From NCBI GenBank assembly GCA_024280585.1, contig JAJRPW010000067.1:1-9168 (forward strand): a stretch of 9,168 bases of DNA, read 5' to 3'. Of the stretch, positions 4,924 to 9,168 are shown in pieces. Made by a program: the position numbers and the translations under genes. The notes beneath the pieces are model-generated. The model was given only the letters and a program-made list of their open reading frames with translations, did not search any database and was not told the DNA's origin. Position 1 is the first letter of the stretch. Each line of letters starts with the position of its first letter. Origin of the DNA: Alphaproteobacteria bacterium. Its GTDB lineage: Bacteria; Pseudomonadota; Alphaproteobacteria; Rickettsiales; UBA6187.

Positions 4924-7071
4924 AAACAAGTAAAAATCCTGATTCCATTATTTTTACCAAGCGCTTTTTCGTATTCGATTCCCGATGGGATGCAAGTGTC
5001 CGTCGGTGATTTTGTTGAAGTTCCGCTTGGCAGCCGCCGGGTTAAGGCTGTTGTCTGGGGGGAATCAAAGGATGAATCGCCAAGAATAAAGGATATTTTT
5101 CGCCGTATAGACATTCCGCCAATGCAGGAACCCTTGCGAAAACTAATAGACTGGACAGCCAGTTATAATCTGGCACCGGCCGGAACTGTCCTGAAAATGT
5201 CGATGAGCATAGCCAAAGCATTAGAGCCGGAAAAACCGGTTACCGCCTATAAATTAGCCGGAATTGGCGATGTTAAGATAACCTCCGCGCGGCAGAAAGT
5301 GATAGATGCGCTTAGCTGTGAACAAATCCTAACGATAGCAAAAATCCAGGAAAAATCCGGCGCAACAAAAGCAGTGATAAAAAGCCTTATAGATAAAGGC
5401 GGCTTAAAAAAAATCGAGGTGGAAAAAACATATCACCCCCCTGCCCTGGCTGCTACTCATGTTGATTTATCGCCATATCAGGCAGAGGCGGCGGAAAACT
5501 TGATAGGCAAAGTAAAATCAGAGAAATACAGCGCAACATTATTGGATGGGGTAACTGGCTCAGGCAAAACGGAAGTATATTTCGAGGCGGTGGAGCAGGC
5601 TTTTGCAGAGGATGGTGCGCAGGTTCTGATAATGCTACCTGAAATAATCCTAACCAACCAGCTCGTGGCAAGATTTAAGAAGCGTTTTGGCTTTGAGCCG
5701 GTCGTTTGGCATTCTAATATAACAGCTAAGCAGCGCGAAAATAACTATCGCCAGATTCAAAACGGCACAGCGCGGCTGGTTATTGGCGCAAGATCAGCCT
5801 TATTTCTACCCTATAAGAACCTGAAATTAATAGTAGTGGACGAAGAACATGACGCGTCATATAAACAAGAAGAAGGCGTGATATACCAAGCGCGGGATAT
5901 GGCCGTTGTTAGAGCACATCTGGAGAAAATACCGATAATTCTAGCCTCGGCAACGCCGTCTATAGAAACCGTTGAGAATGTAAAGTCTGGCAAATATGAC
6001 GAATTAAAATTGCCGTCACGACATGGCGGGGCGGTTATGCCTGATATAAAAATAGTTGATATGCGCAAAGAGTCGGTGAATAAACGGACATGGCTGTCAC
6101 CATCGCTAAGAAGCGCCCTCGCAAGTAATATAAATAGGTCAAAACAATCTATATTATTTCTAAATCGGCGCGGATACGCCCCCTTGACACTCTGTCAGTC
6201 TTGTGGGCATCGTTTTTGTTGCCCGGATTGTTCGGCATGGCTGGTTGAGCATAGGAATCCAAGCCGCCTAACCTGTCACCATTGCGGTTATCGCCATGGC
6301 ATTCCTAAGACCTGTCCTAAATGCGAGAAGGAAGATAGTCTGGTTTCCTGTGGTCCTGGAGTTGAGCGAATAGCAGAGGAGGTTTCAAAGAATTTTCCAG
6401 ATGCAAAAATATCCCTAATGACCAGTGATAATATAGCAAATGCCGATGAGGCAGCGACGGCGGTCGATCAAATAACCAATGGTGAAGTGGACGTAATAAT
6501 AGGCACTCAAATTCTGGCGAAAGGCCATCACTTTCCCAATCTAACACTGGTTGGGATTATTGATGCAGATTTAGGGCTGGCTGGCGGTGATTTGCGAGCG
6601 GCAGAACGTTGTTACCAGCTATTGCATCAGGTTTCAGGACGCGCTGGCCGTGAGAAAGAAAAGGGAACGGTTATAATCCAAAGCTATATGCCGGAAAACT
6701 CGGTTATCCAGGCTTTGGCATCGGGTGATCGCGATGCGTTTATAGATATGGAGGCGCACAGTCGCAAGCTTTCCAACATGCCGCCATACTCAAGGTTAGC
6801 CGGGATTATAATCTCAGGTCCGGTTGAAGCAAATGTAATAAAAACCGCCAAGGATATCGCACGGACGGCTCCGGCTAATCAGGATGTACGGCTGCTTGGC
6901 CCAGTTCCTGCGCCAATTTATTTACTGCGCGGGAATTATCGTTATCGCATTTTGCTGCGCTCACCGCGTAACATAAACATCCAAAAATGGGTTAAATCTC
7001 TCTTATCAGCCGTAAAAATACCCAGTAATGTCCGGGTTAAGGTAGATATCGATCCGTATAGTTTTGGTTGA
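4915..7071 (+). CDS. priA: Primosomal protein N' (replication-restart helicase PriA)
   Basis: This is a complete 718-residue superfamily 2 DNA helicase that loads the replisome at stalled forks. The N-terminal DNA-binding domain begins VKILIPLFLPSAFSYSIPDG. The helicase core has Walker A GVTGSGKT (212-219, Lys218) and the Walker B box DEEH (309-312). Eight zinc-binding cysteines lie in four pairs at 427/430, 436/439, 454/457 and 467/470 (CQSC, CPDC, CHHC, CPKC). Helicase motifs V and VI follow (GTQILAKGHHFPN, DADLGLAGGD, QVSGRAGR), then the C-terminal domain. Length matches the family (E. coli 732) and no defect is seen. The start at 4915 fits the family N terminus, but no Shine-Dalgarno sequence precedes it and the start lies inside a direct repeat. 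Placement immediately ahead of atpH is conserved in alphaproteobacteria. Confidence 0.97.
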   Translation: MTKKQVKILIPLFLPSAFSYSIPDGMQVSVGDFVEVPLGSRRVKAVVWGESKDESPRIKDIFRRIDIPPMQEPLRKLIDWTASYNLAPAGTVLKMSMSIAKALEPEKPVTAYKLAGIGDVKITSARQKVIDALSCEQILTIAKIQEKSGATKAVIKSLIDKGGLKKIEVEKTYHPPALAATHVDLSPYQAEAAENLIGKVKSEKYSATLLDGVTGSGKTEVYFEAVEQAFAEDGAQVLIMLPEIILTNQLVARFKKRFGFEPVVWHSNITAKQRENNYRQIQNGTARLVIGARSALFLPYKNLKLIVVDEEHDASYKQEEGVIYQARDMAVVRAHLEKIPIILASATPSIETVENVKSGKYDELKLPSRHGGAVMPDIKIVDMRKESVNKRTWLSPSLRSALASNINRSKQSILFLNRRGYAPLTLCQSCGHRFCCPDCSAWLVEHRNPSRLTCHHCGYRHGIPKTCPKCEKEDSLVSCGPGVERIAEEVSKNFPDAKISLMTSDNIANADEAATAVDQITNGEVDVIIGTQILAKGHHFPNLTLVGIIDADLGLAGGDLRAAERCYQLLHQVSGRAGREKEKGTVIIQSYMPENSVIQALASGDRDAFIDMEAHSRKLSNMPPYSRLAGIIISGPVEANVIKTAKDIARTAPANQDVRLLGPVPAPIYLLRGNYRYRILLRSPRNINIQKWVKSLLSAVKIPSNVRVKVDIDPYSFG

Positions 7072-7143
7072 CCCCCGATCGTTGCATTTAGTATGTAAAC
7101 TTCTGCAAAAATCAAAATAATCAAAAAAGCATCACTTTACCCC

Positions 7144-7172
7144 TTGCAAGAGCCAGAAGCTTATGCTAAATA
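7144..7172 (+). promoter_or_regulatory. Sigma70-like promoter for the atpHA operon
   Basis: TTGCAA (7144-7149), a 17-base spacer and TAAATA (7167-7172) lie in the 165-base gap after priA and predict a start near 7180, with a leader of about 57 bases. A six-base stem (7181-7186 with 7195-7200) would form at the very 5' end of that transcript. No terminator with a T run is seen after priA, so read-through is also possible. Confidence 0.45.
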
Positions 7173-7236
7173 TCACCCGCAATAGCTTAGGGTGGCTATT
7201 AGTTGCAAGTAAAAATTCTAGGGAATAATATAAAAA

Positions 7237-7791
7237 ATGTCAAATTCAGCACTGGCAAAACGTTACGCAAAAGCATTATTCGATTTAGCAAAAACCAAGA
7301 GCGCCCTAGAGAGGGTTTATAGCGATTTGAACGTGCTTGCCGGCATTATTTCGGAATCAGCGGAGTTTAACAATCTGCTTAAAAACCCGGTTATAGCAAA
7401 AGAATCGAGGGCAAATGCGCTTGATGCTATAGCGAAAAAAACCAAATGTTGTGATTTAACCAGGAGATTCTTGAAAATCCTGGCAGCTAATTCAAGGGCT
7501 ATAATTTTAAATGCAGTTATAAGAAACTATTCCTTGCTTTTAAACGAACATAAAGGGCAGATAGTGGCAAATGTTACGTCAGCAACAGCGTTGCTCGGTA
7601 AGCAAATATCTGATATAGAGGCTTCTTTGGGCAAGTCTTTGGGTAAAAAAGTAAAAGTTTCAGCCCAGGTTGATGATTCAATCATTGGCGGGCTTATAGT
7701 AAAAATCGGCTCCAGAATGGTTGATGCGTCAATTTCTGGAAAATTAAGTAAATTACAATGGCTAAGCAAAAATGCAATAGCAAGTTTTTAG
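7237..7791 (+). CDS. atpH: F1 ATP synthase delta subunit
   Basis: This is a complete 184-residue OSCP/delta subunit, the stalk protein that ties the F1 head to the peripheral b-subunits of F0. The N-terminal six-helix domain starts ALAKRYAKALFDLA and includes FNNLLKNPVI. The linker RNYSLLLNEHKGQIVANVTSA and the C-terminal signature DDSIIGGLIVKIGSRMVDASISGKLSKL are characteristic of the family. Cys-Cys at about 70-71 is unremarkable. The ribosome-binding site is weak (AGGGA some 12 bases before the ATG). It opens the F1 operon, with atpA starting ten bases after its stop, consistent with the alphaproteobacterial atpHAGDC arrangement in which F0 genes lie elsewhere. Confidence 0.97.
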   Translation: MSNSALAKRYAKALFDLAKTKSALERVYSDLNVLAGIISESAEFNNLLKNPVIAKESRANALDAIAKKTKCCDLTRRFLKILAANSRAIILNAVIRNYSLLLNEHKGQIVANVTSATALLGKQISDIEASLGKSLGKKVKVSAQVDDSIIGGLIVKIGSRMVDASISGKLSKLQWLSKNAIASF

Positions 7792-7801
7792 GAGAATTTT
7801 T

Positions 7802-9168
7802 ATGGATATTCGAGCGGCAGAAATTTCTGAGATTTTAAAGAAGCAAATAGAAGGCTTCGATAGCGAGGCTGAGCTGAGTGAGGTTGGCCAGGTTATCACG
7901 GTGAAGGATGGTATCGCAGTGGTGTATGGGTTAGATGACGCACAGGCCGGTGAGATGGTAGAATTTGACGGCGGTTTGCAAGGAATGGTATTAAACCTTG
8001 AGGCTGATAATGTCGGTATCGTTTTATTCGGTGAAGACCGTGGTGTAAAGGAAGGCAGTACAGTAAAACGTACGGGTAAAATTGTTGAGGTCACGGTAGG
8101 CAAAGGCTTGCTTGGCCGCGTGGTTGATGGCCTTGGTAATCCAATTGACGGCAAAGGTCCAATTGAAGGCAAAGAAAAACGCCGTATTGAAGTTAAGGCT
8201 CCTGGTATCATTTCTCGTAAGTCGGTGCATGAGCCAGTGCAAACCGGTATTAAGGCCATTGATGCTTTGATTCCGATTGGACGTGGTCAGCGTGAGCTTA
8301 TTATTGGTGACCGCCAGACTGGAAAAACGGCTGTGGCGGTTGATACTATTATTAACCAGAAGCCAAATCATAAATCAGGTGATGAAAACAAAAAGCTTTA
8401 CTGTATATATGTTTGTATTGGTCAAAAACGTTCGACCGTTGCAAAAGTGGTTAAAAAACTGGAAGAAACCGGAGCTATGGAATATTCAATAGTTGTGGCC
8501 GCGACGGCGTCCGACCCGGCACCATTACAATATCTTGCGCCATATACTGGTTGCACGCTGGGCGAATATTTCCGCGATAATGCTATGCACGCGCTGATTG
8601 TATACGATGATTTATCCAAGCATGCTGTGGCATATCGCCAAATGTCATTGCTGCTTCGTCGTCCTCCTGGCCGTGAAGCATTTCCAGGTGATGTATTTTA
8701 TTTACATTCTCGCTTGTTGGAAAGAGCAGCAAAGATGTCTGACGATGCCGGTGCTGGCTCGCTTACAGCACTTCCTATCATTGAAACACAAGCAGGTGAC
8801 GTATCGGCCTATATTCCGACCAACGTCATTTCTATTACAGACGGGCAGATATTTTTGGAAACCGACCTGTTCTATAAAGGAATTCGTCCCGCGGTTAATG
8901 TTGGTTTATCGGTATCCCGTGTTGGTTCTGCCGCGCAGATTAAGGCCATGAAACAAGTTTCCGGTTCAGTTAAGCTGGAACTGGCGCAGTTCCGTGAAAT
9001 GGAGGCTTTTGCCCAGTTTGGTTCGGATTTAGATGCATCCACGCAAAAAATGTTAGCACGTGGAGCGAGGTTGACTGAGCTTCTAAAGCAGCCTCAATAC
9101 TCTCCGTTGGTTGTTGAAGAGCAGGTTATCGTGATTTATGCCGGAGTAAAAGGATATCTGGATGAAAT
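7802..9168 (+). CDS. atpA: F1 ATP synthase alpha subunit (5' part, cut by window end)
   Basis: The first 455 codons of about 510 are present with an unbroken frame. The N-terminal crown domain contains VGQVITVKDGIAVVYGL. The P-loop GDRQTGKT is at residues 169-176, the same position as in E. coli, with Lys175 and Thr176 for nucleotide and magnesium binding. Downstream are ALIVYDDLSKHAVAYRQMSLLLRRPPGREAFPGDVFYLHSRLLERAAK and ITDGQIFL, then the conserved GIRPAVNVGLSVSRVGSAAQ with the alpha arginine finger region, and the start of the C-terminal helical domain. The start is supported by AGGAGA (7790-7795), six bases upstream and overlapping the atpH stop, which suggests translational coupling. 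The alpha subunit carries non-catalytic nucleotide sites of the F1 head. Nothing abnormal is seen; the last part lies beyond the window. Confidence 0.98.
   Translation, partial: MDIRAAEISEILKKQIEGFDSEAELSEVGQVITVKDGIAVVYGLDDAQAGEMVEFDGGLQGMVLNLEADNVGIVLFGEDRGVKEGSTVKRTGKIVEVTVGKGLLGRVVDGLGNPIDGKGPIEGKEKRRIEVKAPGIISRKSVHEPVQTGIKAIDALIPIGRGQRELIIGDRQTGKTAVAVDTIINQKPNHKSGDENKKLYCIYVCIGQKRSTVAKVVKKLEETGAMEYSIVVAATASDPAPLQYLAPYTGCTLGEYFRDNAMHALIVYDDLSKHAVAYRQMSLLLRRPPGREAFPGDVFYLHSRLLERAAKMSDDAGAGSLTALPIIETQAGDVSAYIPTNVISITDGQIFLETDLFYKGIRPAVNVGLSVSRVGSAAQIKAMKQVSGSVKLELAQFREMEAFAQFGSDLDASTQKMLARGARLTELLKQPQYSPLVVEEQVIVIYAGVKGYLDE

Noticed and set aside
7762..8371. Minus-strand open frames of 165 and 115 codons over atpA
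   Set aside because: They are antisense shadows of the highly conserved AtpA coding sequence, with low-complexity Ser/Thr/Pro translations.

Overview
The window looks like a chromosomal segment of an AT-leaning alphaproteobacterium. Three things support this. priA is followed directly by atpH and atpA, which is the usual alphaproteobacterial split of the F1 genes from the F0 genes. PstS and the Pst permease pieces read like alphaproteobacterial versions (GSSTVYPF, the TGTGGG loop, IPTVVYGYF, GMVAFIVDIP). AtpA carries a standard GDRQTGKT P-loop. The exact genus cannot be read from the sequence.

Left block, minus strand (1-3349): a phosphate-uptake operon transcribed right to left. It encodes the periplasmic phosphate-binding protein PstS (2342-3349), an OprP/OprO-type outer-membrane porin (944-2317) and the inner-membrane permease genes. 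The permease part is abnormal. The N-terminal part of pstC (down to about 346) runs straight into the C-terminal part of pstA (349-1). The junction falls at the homologous position of the two paralogous permeases and is one base out of frame. As written, both genes are broken.

Divergent control region (3350-3492): one 30-bp imperfect palindrome lies between two back-to-back sigma70-like promoters, one for pstS and one for a plus-strand ArsR/SmtB-family regulator (3493-3840). The regulator has a C-terminal CC-x6-C cysteine cluster like that of As(III)-sensing ArsR proteins. The layout suggests a metalloid-responsive repressor tied to phosphate import rather than an ordinary PhoB-controlled pst operon. 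No clear Pho box was found, and no arsenic resistance gene is visible here.

Middle block (3841-4914): about 300 bp of non-coding DNA with a hairpin and a near-perfect 48-bp palindrome flanked by TA, then an unrecognised four-helix membrane protein gene (4149-4862). A 48-bp direct repeat brackets this gene. Its right copy forms the upstream region and first codons of priA. Its left copy keeps a dead copy of the priA start and follows what looks like the decayed tail of a second copy of the membrane-protein gene. This points to a past tandem duplication at the priA 5' end.

Right block, plus strand (4915-9168): priA (replication-restart helicase), then a 165-bp spacer with a promoter-like sequence, then atpH and the first 455 codons of atpA (cut by the window edge), which begin the F1 ATP synthase operon.
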